Source of the DNA: JAKFWI01 sp035549875 | GTDB taxonomy: Bacteria; Pseudomonadota; Alphaproteobacteria; Caulobacterales; Aquidulcibacteraceae | Reading direction: 5' to 3' | DNA: 64,000 bases | Assembly (NCBI GenBank): GCA_035549875.1 | Contig: DASZPV010000066.1 | Location: forward strand, 34,309-98,308 | Part shown: positions 32,256 through 41,053 of the stretch, one piece after another | Layout: every line of letters begins with the position of its first letter | Position numbering within the stretch: the first letter of the stretch is position 1 | The notes under the pieces: generated by a model | What the model was told of the DNA's origin: nothing | The model's database searches: none | The model's input: only the letters and a program-made list of their open reading frames with translations | Position numbers and translations under genes: made by a program

Positions 32256-33152
32256 CTAATTTTCCCACTCCAGCCCGATCGCCTCGTAGCGCGCACGCTC
32301 CTCGGCCCAGTTCTCGCGCACCTTCACGTTCAGGAACAAATGCACGCGGCGATCCAGCGCGTGCTCAAGCTCCTTGCGCGCCGCAGCGCCGATCGCCTTC
32401 ACGACCTGCCCGCCTTCGCCGATGGCGATCTTCTTCTGGCTATCGCGCGCGACGTAGATCGTCTGATCGATCCGAACCGAACCGTCCTTGTGCTCCTGCC
32501 AGCTTTCGGTTTCCACCGTTGCATCATACGGCAGTTCATCATGCAAACGCAGCATCAGCTTCTCGCGCGTGATCTCCGCGGCAAGGATGCGCGCGGGCGC
32601 GTCGGACGCCTGATCTTCCGGAAACAGCCACGGGCCCACGGGCGCACGGTCCGCGAGATGATCGGCCAGATCGTCTACGCCTTTGCCGGAGTTGGCCGAA
32701 ATCATAAATACGTCCGTGTACGGACCATCAGCAGTGTACGTCTGAGTCAACGCAAGCAAGACCGGCTTTTCGACGAGATCGACCTTGTTGAACGCCAGCA
32801 CCACCTTGCGCTTTTCCTCGATCAGGCGCGTGCGGATGGCGTCGTCCAGGCCCCGTGCGGTATGGGCGTCAACCAGATGCACAATCACATCGGCGTCCGA
32901 TGCGCCGGTCCACGCCGCGCGCACCATCGCCCGGTCAAGCCGGCGCTTGGGCGCGAACACGCCGGGAGTATCGACGAGCACCAGTTGCGCCGCCCCGCGC
33001 ATCGCCACGCCACGCACCGCCGCGCGCGTCGTCTGCGCCTTGTGCGTGACGATCGATACTTTCTCGCCGACCAACCGGTTGACCAAAGTCGATTTGCCGG
33101 CGTTCGGCGCCCCGATGATCGCCACGACCGCGCAAAACGTGGCTTCAGACAT
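32256..33152 (-). CDS. era: GTPase Era
   Basis: 298 residues. GTPase motifs: G1 GAPNAGKSTLVN (~15), G3 DTPGVF (~62), G4 NKVD (~125). The C-terminal KH domain has the IGEGGQVVKAIGAAARKELE motif. Era assists 16S rRNA maturation and 30S assembly. The ATG overlaps the rnc stop by 8 bases, the conserved rnc-era coupling. Downstream comes the DUF433/DUF5615 pair and then recO. Confidence 0.96.
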   Translation of the reverse strand: MSEATFCAVVAIIGAPNAGKSTLVNRLVGEKVSIVTHKAQTTRAAVRGVAMRGAAQLVLVDTPGVFAPKRRLDRAMVRAAWTGASDADVIVHLVDAHTARGLDDAIRTRLIEEKRKVVLAFNKVDLVEKPVLLALTQTYTADGPYTDVFMISANSGKGVDDLADHLADRAPVGPWLFPEDQASDAPARILAAEITREKLMLRLHDELPYDATVETESWQEHKDGSVRIDQTIYVARDSQKKIAIGEGGQVVKAIGAAARKELEHALDRRVHLFLNVKVRENWAEERARYEAIGLEWEN

Positions 33153-33870
33153 GGACGCCTGCCGACGCCAGCAGCGCCAGCGCCGCGGCCCGCTCGGCTT
33201 CGCGCTTGGAGCCGCCCTCGCCTTGGGCCGGCGTTAGGCCCTGCACCGAAGCTTCCACGCGGAAGCGCGGCGCGTGGTCGGGACCTGCGCGGTCGAGCAC
33301 TTCGTAGCGCGGCGAGCCGCGTTTGGTCGCCGCCGCCCATTCCTGCAGCACGGTTTTTGCGTCTTGCGGCGGGGTAATCACCGCAGCGAATTCTTCTTCC
33401 CAATACTTTTCGATAAATTCGCGCGCGGCCTTGAGCCCGCCGTCCAGGTAAAGCGCGGCGATCACCGCTTCGCACGCGTCAGCAAGGATTGTTTCCTTTT
33501 CGCGCCCGCCGCCAGCCTCTTCCGAGCGCGACAGCATCAGCGCTTCGCCCAGGCGCGCGCGCCGCGCCGCACGCGCGCAAGCAGTACGGTTAACCAGCGC
33601 GTTGAGGCGCGGCGCGAGACCGTTTTCCCCTTCGCTGGCGAAATCGCGATATAGCCGCTCGGCGACCACCAGGCCAAGGACGCGATCGCCCAGAAATTCC
33701 TGCCGCTCGTTATTGACCCGCGCCGTGCGGCCATCGCCGGCGCTGGAATGCGTCAGCGCTTCCTGTAGCAGCGCCGGCTTGCGGAACTTGCGGCCCAGGC
33801 GCGCCTCTACGGATTGCGCCGCGCGCACGCCCTTTGGCTTGCGAGCGGCCTTGTTCCGCTGGCTGCTCAC
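33145..33870 (-). CDS. rnc: Ribonuclease III
   Basis: 241 residues from the GTG at 33870, chosen because GAGG lies 8-9 bases upstream and the next start (33909) overlaps lepB. The signature helix is NNERQEFLGDRVLGLVVA (~58); Gln replaces the usual Leu in ERLEFLGD. The metal ligand regions ADACEAVIAALYLDGG and the C-terminal double-stranded-RNA-binding domain (KTVLQEWAAATKRGSPRYEV .. GGSKREAERAAALALL) are intact. It processes rRNA precursors. Between lepB and era, the conserved order. Confidence 0.94.
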   Translation of the reverse strand: MSSQRNKAARKPKGVRAAQSVEARLGRKFRKPALLQEALTHSSAGDGRTARVNNERQEFLGDRVLGLVVAERLYRDFASEGENGLAPRLNALVNRTACARAARRARLGEALMLSRSEEAGGGREKETILADACEAVIAALYLDGGLKAAREFIEKYWEEEFAAVITPPQDAKTVLQEWAAATKRGSPRYEVLDRAGPDHAPRFRVEASVQGLTPAQGEGGSKREAERAAALALLASAGVHV

Positions 33871-33880
33871 GCCAACCACC

Positions 33881-34666
33881 TCAATTGACGTGATGAACGA
33901 CGCGATCACCTCGGAAGCCGGTAAATATAGTCCATGGCTTCAACAGCGAAATCAGCGGATCGAACGAGACGAACACAAACTGCGCTTTACCGACGAGATT
34001 TTCGAACGGCACATAGCCAACTTGCGAAGTGCGGCTGTCGGCCGAATTGTCGCGGTCGTCGCCCATAAAAAAGTAGTTTCCGGGCGGCACCTCAAACACG
34101 TCCGTTTTATCGAGTGCGCCATTGGGATCGCGATCGAATGTGAGGTAACTCACCCCATTCGGTAATGTCTCTCGGTAAGCTTGGACATCAATATAATTAA
34201 ATCCAACGGTGTGACCGTTGCCGTCTGATATAAAGTCTTTGAAATGGACAATCCCTTCGGAGGTACGCTGAACCTGCGTGCCGTTTATATAGAGCTGACT
34301 GTCCTTGTACTGGATCTTGTCGCCCGGCAGACCGATCAGACGTTTGACGAGGTCCTTGTCCTCCTGCGGCACCGGACGAAACACCACCACATCGCCGCGC
34401 TGCGGCTCATGACCGAAAATACGCCCCGCCGGCCAGCCAAAATTAAACGGTTCGACCGAAAAGCGGCTGTAGCCGTAAGACCATTTGCTCACCACCATGT
34501 AATCGCCGACCAGCAGCGTCGGCTGCATCGAGCCGGACGGAATACGGAACGGCTGCACGAACACGAACCGAATGCACATCGCCAGGGCGAGCGCATAGAT
34601 GATCGTCTTGACGGTTTCCCAAAGGCTCTCGCCCCGGGCCTCTTTGGCTGTTGTCATGGTGCTCAT
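33881..34666 (-). CDS. lepB: Signal peptidase I
   Basis: 261 residues. One N-terminal membrane span (IYALALAMCIRFVFVQPF) is followed by the catalytic Ser motif IPSGSMQPTLLVGD (Ser ~46) and the catalytic Lys in DKDLVKRLIGLPGDKI. The C-terminal YFFMGDDRDNSADSR and GYVPFENLVGKA motifs are complete. It cleaves signal peptides of exported proteins outside the cytoplasmic membrane. The start overlaps the acpS stop (ATGA). Confidence 0.96.
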   Translation of the reverse strand: MSTMTTAKEARGESLWETVKTIIYALALAMCIRFVFVQPFRIPSGSMQPTLLVGDYMVVSKWSYGYSRFSVEPFNFGWPAGRIFGHEPQRGDVVVFRPVPQEDKDLVKRLIGLPGDKIQYKDSQLYINGTQVQRTSEGIVHFKDFISDGNGHTVGFNYIDVQAYRETLPNGVSYLTFDRDPNGALDKTDVFEVPPGNYFFMGDDRDNSADSRTSQVGYVPFENLVGKAQFVFVSFDPLISLLKPWTIFTGFRGDRVVHHVN

Positions 34667-35112
34667 TCAGGGCCCGACAGGTGCGCCGCTTCCGCGGCGA
34701 AATGGGGGTCGAAACCGTCCCTTTCGACCGAAATAATGACGAAAGCTTGCGCAAGCGGGAAATCGTCGGTCAAGCTGAGATGTATATGCGCGCGAAAACC
34801 GGCCGGCGTCATCTCCTTTAACCGCGCCGACGCTCCACCGGTGAGGAGCAGGGTCGGCCGGCCCGAGGATTGGTTCACAACCCCCATATCGCGCCAGAAC
34901 ACGCCGCCCCGCATGCCGGTGCCGAGCGCCTTGGCGCAGGCCTCCTTGGCGGCGAATCTTTTCGCGTAACTGGCTGCCGGGGCGGGTTTTCTCTCGGATC
35001 GCGCCCGTTCCACGGGCGTAAACACCCTTTCGGCGAAACGCTGGCCATGGCGCTGAAGCGCCTTTTCGATCCGCCGGATGTCGATCAGGTCCGAGCCGAT
35101 GCCTACAATCAC
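34663..35112 (-). CDS. acpS: Holo-[acyl-carrier-protein] synthase
   Basis: 149 residues. Family motifs: MIVGIGSDLIDIRRIEKAL and FAAKEACAKALGTGMRGGVFW (metal and CoA site). The C-terminal ~25 residues extend slightly beyond the typical AcpS. It transfers phosphopantetheine from CoA to acyl carrier protein. Overlaps pdxJ (upstream) and lepB (downstream) by 4 bases each. Confidence 0.95.
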   Translation of the reverse strand: MIVGIGSDLIDIRRIEKALQRHGQRFAERVFTPVERARSERKPAPAASYAKRFAAKEACAKALGTGMRGGVFWRDMGVVNQSSGRPTLLLTGGASARLKEMTPAGFRAHIHLSLTDDFPLAQAFVIISVERDGFDPHFAAEAAHLSGPE

Positions 35113-35891
35113 GCGGGGGCCCTCGCCACTACCCCGCTTTGGGCGCGGGCCGTGTCCATCAGCGTGCGCATGCGGCCGATGGCCGCTTCCAGGCCAATGA
35201 ACACGGCTTCGCCGATCAGAAAGTGCCCTATGTTAAGCTCAGCCACCTGCGGCAGCGCCGCGATCGCGGCGACAGTGTCATAATCGATGCCGTGGCCGGC
35301 ATGGACTTCGAGACCGAGCGCCGCCGCCTGCGCCGCCCCCGCGCTCAGCGCCTTCAACGTGAGCGCGGCTTCCTCTTCACGCCGTTCGCGCACGGCATCG
35401 CAAAAGGCGCCAGTATGCAGTTCAATGACCGCGGCGCCTGTTCGGCTCGCCGCTTCGATCTGCTGCGGGTCGGCGCCAATGAACAACGAAACGCGAGAAC
35501 CGTTGGCGCGCAGCTTCTCAACAAATGGTGCGATCCAATTGTGCCCTGCGGCGACATCGAGCCCGCCTTCCGTTGTGCGTTCTTCGCGCCGCTCAGGCAC
35601 AAGGCACACGGCGGGCGGCCGATGCTTAAGCGCGATGTCGAGCATATCCGACGTCACCGCCATTTCGAGATTCAGCGGGCGGCCGCGTTCGCGCAACATC
35701 GCGGCCAGGTGATCGATATCGGCATCGGAGATGTGGCGGCGATCTTCGCGCAGATGTGCGGTGATGCCGTCAGCGCCTGCCTCAAGCGCAATGACAGCGG
35801 CGCGCGCCGGATCGGGATAGGACGCGCCGCGCGCGTTTCTGATCGTCGCGACGTGATCGATGTTGACGCCGAGGCGAATGCGTTGGTTCAC
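35109..35891 (-). CDS. pdxJ: Pyridoxine 5'-phosphate synthase
   Basis: 260 residues from the GTG at 35891 that overlaps the pyrE stop (GTGA); a longer open frame upstream runs inside pyrE and is rejected. Motifs LGVNIDHVATIRNARG, DGITAHLREDRRHI, CLVPERREERTTEGG and GLEVHAGHGIDYDTV are those of PdxJ. It condenses 3-amino-2-oxopropyl phosphate with deoxyxylulose 5-phosphate in vitamin B6 synthesis. Confidence 0.96.
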   Translation of the reverse strand: MNQRIRLGVNIDHVATIRNARGASYPDPARAAVIALEAGADGITAHLREDRRHISDADIDHLAAMLRERGRPLNLEMAVTSDMLDIALKHRPPAVCLVPERREERTTEGGLDVAAGHNWIAPFVEKLRANGSRVSLFIGADPQQIEAASRTGAAVIELHTGAFCDAVRERREEEAALTLKALSAGAAQAAALGLEVHAGHGIDYDTVAAIAALPQVAELNIGHFLIGEAVFIGLEAAIGRMRTLMDTARAQSGVVARAPA

Positions 35892-36478
35892 GCGGCCAGG
35901 CCCCGGCTGCCCGGCTTTACCGGCGGGATCGCGGCCAGTTCCGGCGGCAATTGATCGGCCGGATAGGCCGGCGCATTTACCTGCGCCAGCGAAACCAGCT
36001 TCATACCCGCCGCGCCTTCGGCCTTTCCGTTCGAGCGGTCGATGATGCAGGCGCCGCCGACGATCTCGCCCGGCGCATCCTTGATCGCCGCGGCGCACTC
36101 GTTGAACGACAGGCCCGTGGTGATCACGTCCTCAACGATCAGCACGCGCTCGCCCCGGTCGATGGTAAACCCGCGCCGCAAGGTCATTACGCCGCCGTCG
36201 CGCTCGGTGAACACGGCGCGGGCGCCCAGATGGCGCGCGGTCTCATAACCCGGAATAATCCCGCCCACCGCCGGCGAAACAACAAGATCGATCCGCCCGA
36301 AGGCTGCTGTGGCTTTTTCCGCCAGCGCGCGGCAGAGGCGCTCGGTCCGCGCCGGATATTGGAACACGAACGCTTTCTGAAAGAACACAGGGCTCCGCAA
36401 ACCGGAGGACAGGATGAAATGCCCCTCCAGCAGCGCGCCTGCCGCGCGGAATTCGTCCAGCACTTCAGATTCGGTCAT
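35888..36478 (-). CDS. pyrE: Orotate phosphoribosyltransferase
   Basis: 196 residues. The PRPP-binding motif is RVLIVEDVITTGLSFNE (~120), the N-terminal part has GHFILSSGLRSPVFFQK and VVSPAVGGIIPGYETA. It converts orotate to orotidine 5'-phosphate. The Lys that normally follows FFQK is present. Head of the pyrE-pdxJ-acpS-lepB-rnc-era run; the gap to the upstream membrane-protein gene is 52 bp. Confidence 0.95.
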   Translation of the reverse strand: MTESEVLDEFRAAGALLEGHFILSSGLRSPVFFQKAFVFQYPARTERLCRALAEKATAAFGRIDLVVSPAVGGIIPGYETARHLGARAVFTERDGGVMTLRRGFTIDRGERVLIVEDVITTGLSFNECAAAIKDAPGEIVGGACIIDRSNGKAEGAAGMKLVSLAQVNAPAYPADQLPPELAAIPPVKPGSRGLAA

Positions 36479-36530
36479 GCACCGAGGATTAGCGCGACGC
36501 CGCGCCCTCGTCGATTGGCCGAACGGAATT

Positions 36531-36788
36531 TCAGGCCCGTTTCAGGACCTTGACGATAAGCAACAGCACGATCGCACCGACGGTAGCAGATACGATGGTG
36601 GCCACGATCGCCGGGCCGGGAATGGCGAGGCCCAGCATGCCGAACAGCCAGCCGCCGACAAAAGCGCCGAGGATGCCGACGATGATGTCGCCGACCAGCC
36701 CGAAGCCGCCGCCCTTGACCACAATGCCGGCGAGCCAGCCGGCGATGGCGCCGATCGCCAGCCAGATAACGATGGTTTGAACGTCCAT
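36531..36788 (-). CDS. GlsB/YeaQ/YmgE-family stress-response membrane protein
   Basis: 85 residues, nearly all hydrophobic with the Gly-rich GAIAGWLAGIVVKGGGFGLVGD and GILGAFVGGWLFGML motifs typical of the transglycosylase-associated (Tag/YeaQ) family; three membrane spans at ~5-22, ~28-50 and ~58-80. These small proteins are induced by stress in many bacteria and their function is unknown. It stands between rsh and pyrE on the same strand. Confidence 0.9.
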   Translation of the reverse strand: MDVQTIVIWLAIGAIAGWLAGIVVKGGGFGLVGDIIVGILGAFVGGWLFGMLGLAIPGPAIVATIVSATVGAIVLLLIVKVLKRA

Positions 36789-36830
36789 GAGTCCTTCTCC
36801 CTATTTGCGGCTTTGCCGCTTCTTGTTGTT

Positions 36831-39062
36831 CTAGCCTCTAACGCGTTCGACTTCCCGCACCGTCTTGCTGGTGCGCATCGCGGCGAGAATGTTCGCCAGG
36901 TGTTTTACGTCCGCCACCTCGATATCAAAGCGCATGTCAAAGAAGTTGCTCGCGCGCTTCTTGATGCGAATATCGAGAATATTGCCCTCGTGATCGGCGA
37001 TGATCTTGCAGAGCTGAGCCAGGGTGCCGCGCGCATTTTCGGCCACCGCTACGATCCGCCCAACCGCCAGAGCGTGATCACGCGCAGCATCCGTCCACGC
37101 CAGATCGATCCACTCGACGGCGTCTTCGTCCAGTTCGCCAAGACGTTCGCAATCGATTGCGTGGATCGTTACGCCTTGCCCCTTGGTTTGCACGCCCACA
37201 ATCCTGTCGCCTGGTATCGGCGAGCAACATTCGGCGAAATGCAGCGCGGCGCCCGGCGTCAGATGCCCGCCTTGGACATAGAGCCTGGCCTTACGTTCCT
37301 CGATCGGCTCGCGCGCATCCTGTGCGATCTTGAGCTTTTCGTGCAGACCCGGAAACGCCGTCGCCGCAACCGCACTGGCGCGGACTTGCCCTTCGCCAAC
37401 GCCCACGAACATTTCCACCTCATTGTCGAAACCGAGCTTGCGCGCGGCATCGGCGAGAGAGGTGTTTGGCAGGTCCCGCCCGACGTGTTCCAGCGCCTGC
37501 GCCGTAAGCTCCCGGCCAAGGCGCTCGAACTCGTCGCGGCGCACGATGCGCTCAAGCCGGCGCTGCGCCGAGCGGGCCCGGCCCGTGCGCGTCAGCGAAG
37601 CCCAGCCCGGCGCCGGCGCGGCATGATCGGAGGTCAGGATTTCCACCACGTCGCCATTGCGGAGCACGGTGCGCAGCGGGCGCTCTTCCCCGCCGATCCG
37701 CGCGCCGACCGCGCGGTCGCCGATATTGGAGTGCACCGCGTATGCAAAATCCAGCGGCGAGGCGCCCTTCGGCAAAGCGATCAGTTTGCCCTTTGGCGTG
37801 AAGGCAAAGACGTGATCCTGATACATATCGAGCTTGGTGTGCTCGAGATACTCGTCGGCGTCCCCGCCATGGTCGGCGATGTCGAGCAGCGATTGCACCG
37901 CCGCACGCGCGTCGAGCCCCTTTGACGCCGATTGCTCGGCGTCGAAGCCATAGGCTTCGTTCTTGTAGCGCCAGTGCGCGGCCACGCCGAGTTCAGCGAT
38001 GCGGTCCATCTCCTCGGTGCGGATCTGGATTTCCACCCGCACATTGCCGGGCCCGACGACCGTGGTGTGGATCGAGCGATAGCCGTTGGGCTTGGGATTG
38101 GAGACGTAATCCTCGAACGATTCAGGCACCGCCCGCCATGTTCGGTGCAGAACGCCAAGCGCGCGGTAGCAATCTTCCGCGCTCTGCACGATCACGCGAA
38201 ACGCATAGATGTCCGCCAGATCGGAAAACTGCACGCTCTTGCGCTGCAATTTGCGCCAGATCGAATAGGGCTGCTTTTCACGGCCATAAAGCGCCGCCGG
38301 CACGCCGCTTTCGGCGAGCTTGGAGGCGATCGTCGACTTGATGTGCGTTAGATTGGCGCCGCGCTCGGCCCGCAGGCGCGACAGCCGCGCGCTTATGGCG
38401 TGAAACGGTTCGGGATAGGCCTCCTCGAACGCGCGCTCTTCAAGTTCGGTGGACATCCTGTCCATGCCGATCCGGCGCGCCAGCGGGGCGTAGATATCGA
38501 GCGTTTCGTGGGCGATCTGCCGCCGCTTTTCCGCGCTCGGGATGAACTTCAAGGTCCGCATGTTGTGCAGCCGGTCCGCCAGTTTCACCAACAGCACCCG
38601 TACGTCCCTGGCTGTCGCGAGCAGGAATTTTTGGAGGTTCGCCGCCTGTTTGTTCTGATCGGGCGACAGTTCCAGCAGCGACAGCTTGGTCACGCCATCG
38701 ACGAGTTCGGCGACGTTTTCGCCAAATTGTTTGGCGATCTGCTCTTTGGTGGCCACCGTATCTTCGATCGTGTCGTGCAGCAGGCCGGCGACGATCGTGG
38801 CGGTGTCGAGCTTGTATTCGGTGAGTATGCCGGCTACTTCGATCGGATGGGCGAAATACGGGTCGCCGTTATGGCGAACCTGTCCGCCATGCATCTGGAG
38901 GCCGAACACATAGGCCCGGTTGATCAGATTTTCGTCGGCGTCGGGATCGTACGCCTTGACGCGCTCGACCAGTTCGAACTGGCGCAGCGCGCGCGGCGGA
39001 GCGACCGGCTTTCCCACATTTGCCGCAACTGGCAACGGGACGACGGTCGCCCCTTCGGGCAT
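36831..39062 (-). CDS. Bifunctional (p)ppGpp synthetase/hydrolase (Rsh/SpoT type)
   Basis: 743 residues, full length. HD hydrolase domain: PYFAHPIEVAGIL, GLLHDTIEDTVAT and KLADRLHNMRTL, all catalytic positions kept. Synthetase domain: DIYAFRVIV and VEIQIRTEEMD are kept, but the RFKD motif of bifunctional enzymes is SFED (PESFEDYVSNPKPNGYRSIHT), resembling neither RxKD nor the RelA ExDD. TGS (TPKGKLIALPKGASPLDFAYAVH), a helical region and the C-terminal ACT domain (MRFDIEVADVKHLANILAAMR) follow. It makes and degrades the stringent-response alarmone. The start overlaps the rpoZ stop by one base, the usual rpoZ-rsh coupling. Confidence 0.94.
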   Translation of the reverse strand: MPEGATVVPLPVAANVGKPVAPPRALRQFELVERVKAYDPDADENLINRAYVFGLQMHGGQVRHNGDPYFAHPIEVAGILTEYKLDTATIVAGLLHDTIEDTVATKEQIAKQFGENVAELVDGVTKLSLLELSPDQNKQAANLQKFLLATARDVRVLLVKLADRLHNMRTLKFIPSAEKRRQIAHETLDIYAPLARRIGMDRMSTELEERAFEEAYPEPFHAISARLSRLRAERGANLTHIKSTIASKLAESGVPAALYGREKQPYSIWRKLQRKSVQFSDLADIYAFRVIVQSAEDCYRALGVLHRTWRAVPESFEDYVSNPKPNGYRSIHTTVVGPGNVRVEIQIRTEEMDRIAELGVAAHWRYKNEAYGFDAEQSASKGLDARAAVQSLLDIADHGGDADEYLEHTKLDMYQDHVFAFTPKGKLIALPKGASPLDFAYAVHSNIGDRAVGARIGGEERPLRTVLRNGDVVEILTSDHAAPAPGWASLTRTGRARSAQRRLERIVRRDEFERLGRELTAQALEHVGRDLPNTSLADAARKLGFDNEVEMFVGVGEGQVRASAVAATAFPGLHEKLKIAQDAREPIEERKARLYVQGGHLTPGAALHFAECCSPIPGDRIVGVQTKGQGVTIHAIDCERLGELDEDAVEWIDLAWTDAARDHALAVGRIVAVAENARGTLAQLCKIIADHEGNILDIRIKKRASNFFDMRFDIEVADVKHLANILAAMRTSKTVREVERVRG

Positions 39063-39412
39063 CAGTAGCGCTCGTCGCGCTGGGCCTCCTGCTCGGCCTG
39101 AAGCGCGCGCAGGACTTCGTCCTCGCTGGACGTGGTCGGCGCGGTAAGGGCCAAGCGGTCCTGCTCGTCTTCGGCCTGGGCCGCCGGCTGAACGTCCTGA
39201 AAGGTCAGGATCAGGGCTTCGCGCGTATCTTCGGGCCGGACGGCGTTTTCGGCGATTTCGCGCAGCGCCACGACCGGGTCTTTGTCCCGGTCCCGCTCGA
39301 CAAGGGGGGCCGCGCCGGAGGAAATCTGCCGGGCGCGATGGGCCGCCAACAGCACCAGCGAGAACCGGTTGGGGACCTTATCGACGCAATCTTCTACCGT
39401 GACGCGGGCCAA
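39062..39412 (-). CDS. rpoZ: RNA polymerase omega subunit
   Basis: 116 residues from the TTG at 39410-39412, preceded by GAAGGAAG 7 bases upstream. This gives the standard N-terminus MARVTVEDCVDKVPNRF; the longer frame to 39454 has no such match. The core LVLLAAHRARQISSG and VVALREIAENAV are typical; the acidic/Gln-rich C-terminus is the long alphaproteobacterial form. Omega helps assemble RNA polymerase and is part of the ppGpp site. It is immediately followed by rsh (one-base overlap). Confidence 0.92.
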   Translation of the reverse strand: MARVTVEDCVDKVPNRFSLVLLAAHRARQISSGAAPLVERDRDKDPVVALREIAENAVRPEDTREALILTFQDVQPAAQAEDEQDRLALTAPTTSSEDEVLRALQAEQEAQRDERY

Positions 39413-39494
39413 GAGCGATCTTCCTTCAGGGCTAAACGCATAAAGTAGGGCCAATTGCGCCCGCGATCAACGCGTAAGCGCGGGGCAAAGCAAA

Positions 39495-40010
39495 TCAAGG
39501 CGCTAGCCGCGTCGCCGCGGTCTCGGCCAGGTCTGCCAGCATGGTCTGCGCCTCAAGCCCCAGCGTAGGATGGCGCCAGTGCGGGGCGATCTCGGCCAGC
39601 GGCGCCAGGACGAAGGCGCGCTCATGCAGCCGGGGATGGGGGAGGATCAGGGGCGCGGGCGCCACCAGACCGGCAAAATCCAGAATATCGAGGTCCAGCG
39701 TCCGGGGCGCCCAGCGTACGCGCCGCCGCCGGCCGAAATCACGTTCGACCCCGGCGAGCACCGCATAGAGGCTGGCGGGCGTCCACCCCTCCGCCGCTAC
39801 CGCCGCAACCGCATTGGTGAACGCTGGATCGGGCGGATCGACGGGCGGCCAAGCCGGGCTGGTCCAATAGCTGGATCGCGCCAGCACCTTTACGCCGGCC
39901 GCTTCGATCGCCGATAAGGCCGCCTCCAGCAGGGACGGGCCCGCCAGCGCGCCGTGCGGCATGTTTGTTCCCAGTCCGATCAATACGGACGTCTCGCCTG
40001 TTTCGGTCAT
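39495..40010 (-). CDS. folK: 2-amino-4-hydroxy-6-hydroxymethyldihydropteridine diphosphokinase
   Basis: 171 residues from ATG 40010. Motifs: VLIGLGTNM at the N-terminus, SSYWTSPAWPPVDPPDPAFTNAV, FGRRRRVRWAPRTLDLDILDF (metal Asp pair) and LPHPRLHERAFVLAPLAEIAP, all HPPK hallmarks. It transfers pyrophosphate in folate synthesis. Its ATG overlaps the ATG of the divergent uracil-DNA glycosylase (CATG), so each promoter must lie inside the other gene. Confidence 0.94.
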   Translation of the reverse strand: MTETGETSVLIGLGTNMPHGALAGPSLLEAALSAIEAAGVKVLARSSYWTSPAWPPVDPPDPAFTNAVAAVAAEGWTPASLYAVLAGVERDFGRRRRVRWAPRTLDLDILDFAGLVAPAPLILPHPRLHERAFVLAPLAEIAPHWRHPTLGLEAQTMLADLAETAATRLAP

Positions 40011-40656
40011 GATCGCCCCAGCTCCTACCACGCCCGAAGCGCCGCGCGATTGCCCGCTCTGCCCCCGCCTGGTCGATTACCGCCGCGACAACGCCGCCCA
40101 ACAGCCCGACTGGTTCAACGGCGCCGTGCCCTCGTTCGGCGATCCGAACGCGCGGCTGTTGATCGTCGGCCTCGCGCCGGGCAGGCAGGGCGCCAACCGC
40201 ACGGGCCGCCCCTTCACTGGCGATTACGCCGGCGACCTGCTCTACGGCACGCTGTTGAAATTCGGCTTCGCCAAGGGCGCCTACCGCGCCGATCCGCAGG
40301 ACGGCCTGACGCTGATCGACGCGATGATCACCAACGCCGTGCGCTGCGCCCCGCCCGGCAACAAGCCGACCGGCGAAGAAGAAGCCGTGTGCCGCCCGTT
40401 CCTGCAAGCGCGCCTGACCGCCTTGCCGCGCCTGAAGGTGCTGATCACCCTGGGAGACGTGTCGCGCCGCAATGTGCTGCGCGCGCTCGGCGCAAAGCAA
40501 ACCGATATGGCGCCCGGCCACGGCGCTGAAACAAAAGTCGGCGCCTACACGCTGATCAATTCGTATCATTGCTCGCGACTCAACACGAACACCGGGCGGC
40601 TGACGGCGGAGATGTTCGAAGCGATATTTGCGCGCGCGAAACAGGCGCTGGGCTGA
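40009..40656 (+). CDS. Family 5 uracil-DNA glycosylase (UDGb)
   Basis: 215 residues from ATG 40009; an upstream ATG (39961) lies inside folK. The Fe-S cysteines are in DCPLCPRLVDYR and the active-site stretch is LLIVGLAPGRQGANRTGRPFTGD, which fits family 5 (UDGb) rather than family 4. Later cysteines (NAVRCAPPGNKP and VCRPF) complete a [4Fe-4S] set, and NSYHCSRLNTNTGRL is the C-terminal motif. It removes uracil and some oxidised or deaminated bases from DNA. It is divergent from folK with overlapping start codons. Confidence 0.9.
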   Translation: MIAPAPTTPEAPRDCPLCPRLVDYRRDNAAQQPDWFNGAVPSFGDPNARLLIVGLAPGRQGANRTGRPFTGDYAGDLLYGTLLKFGFAKGAYRADPQDGLTLIDAMITNAVRCAPPGNKPTGEEEAVCRPFLQARLTALPRLKVLITLGDVSRRNVLRALGAKQTDMAPGHGAETKVGAYTLINSYHCSRLNTNTGRLTAEMFEAIFARAKQALG

Positions 40657-41053
40657 TCCGCGATTGTGGGAAAGCATTCGGTTACACACGCACTTTCACA
40701 CCCGCGGGCTTTCGCTCCGCGTTTGGAAATATTCCCGGCAAGCGGGAGGTCGGGGCGCGAACAGCGCGCCGAGATTCTTTTTTCGCGACGCCGCTTGCGC
40801 AGCGCCTGCGCGCTGTACGCGCCCCGGTTTGCGATCGTTCTTCCCGGTCAGGGACCGCGGAGTTGTACTTGGCCCAGCGGCTCGCGCTCTGGATGGACGC
40901 CCAGAGGCTTAGCTCCTTGCCCAGTTTCCGGTGCATGCGCAGAGCTTCCGACAGCTCCGGACCCTTCGGTTTCAACTACCCCGAAGGCAGAACCCGCACC
41001 GATCGCCGCCCTGACATTTCAGAACTTTCGGAGCGCTCCGAAACCCTCCCGTG
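40657..41053. other. ~400 bp without a supported gene; two tandem hairpins at its end
   Basis: Between UDGb and the RHS fragment no frame has family likeness; open frames such as 40682-40975 (minus) are short and compositionally odd. At the right edge are a perfect 18-base palindrome TTTCGGAGCGCTCCGAAA (41026-41043) and a hairpin CCTCCCGT-N6-ACGGGAGG (41045-41066) running into the RHS fragment's end. They could be a terminator for the minus-strand RHS fragment or a repeated palindromic element; copies elsewhere cannot be checked here. Confidence 0.4.

Noticed and set aside
40682..40975. 97-residue minus-strand frame in the gap after the uracil-DNA glycosylase
   Set aside because: Very basic, no family likeness, no clear ribosome site; treated as non-coding for now.
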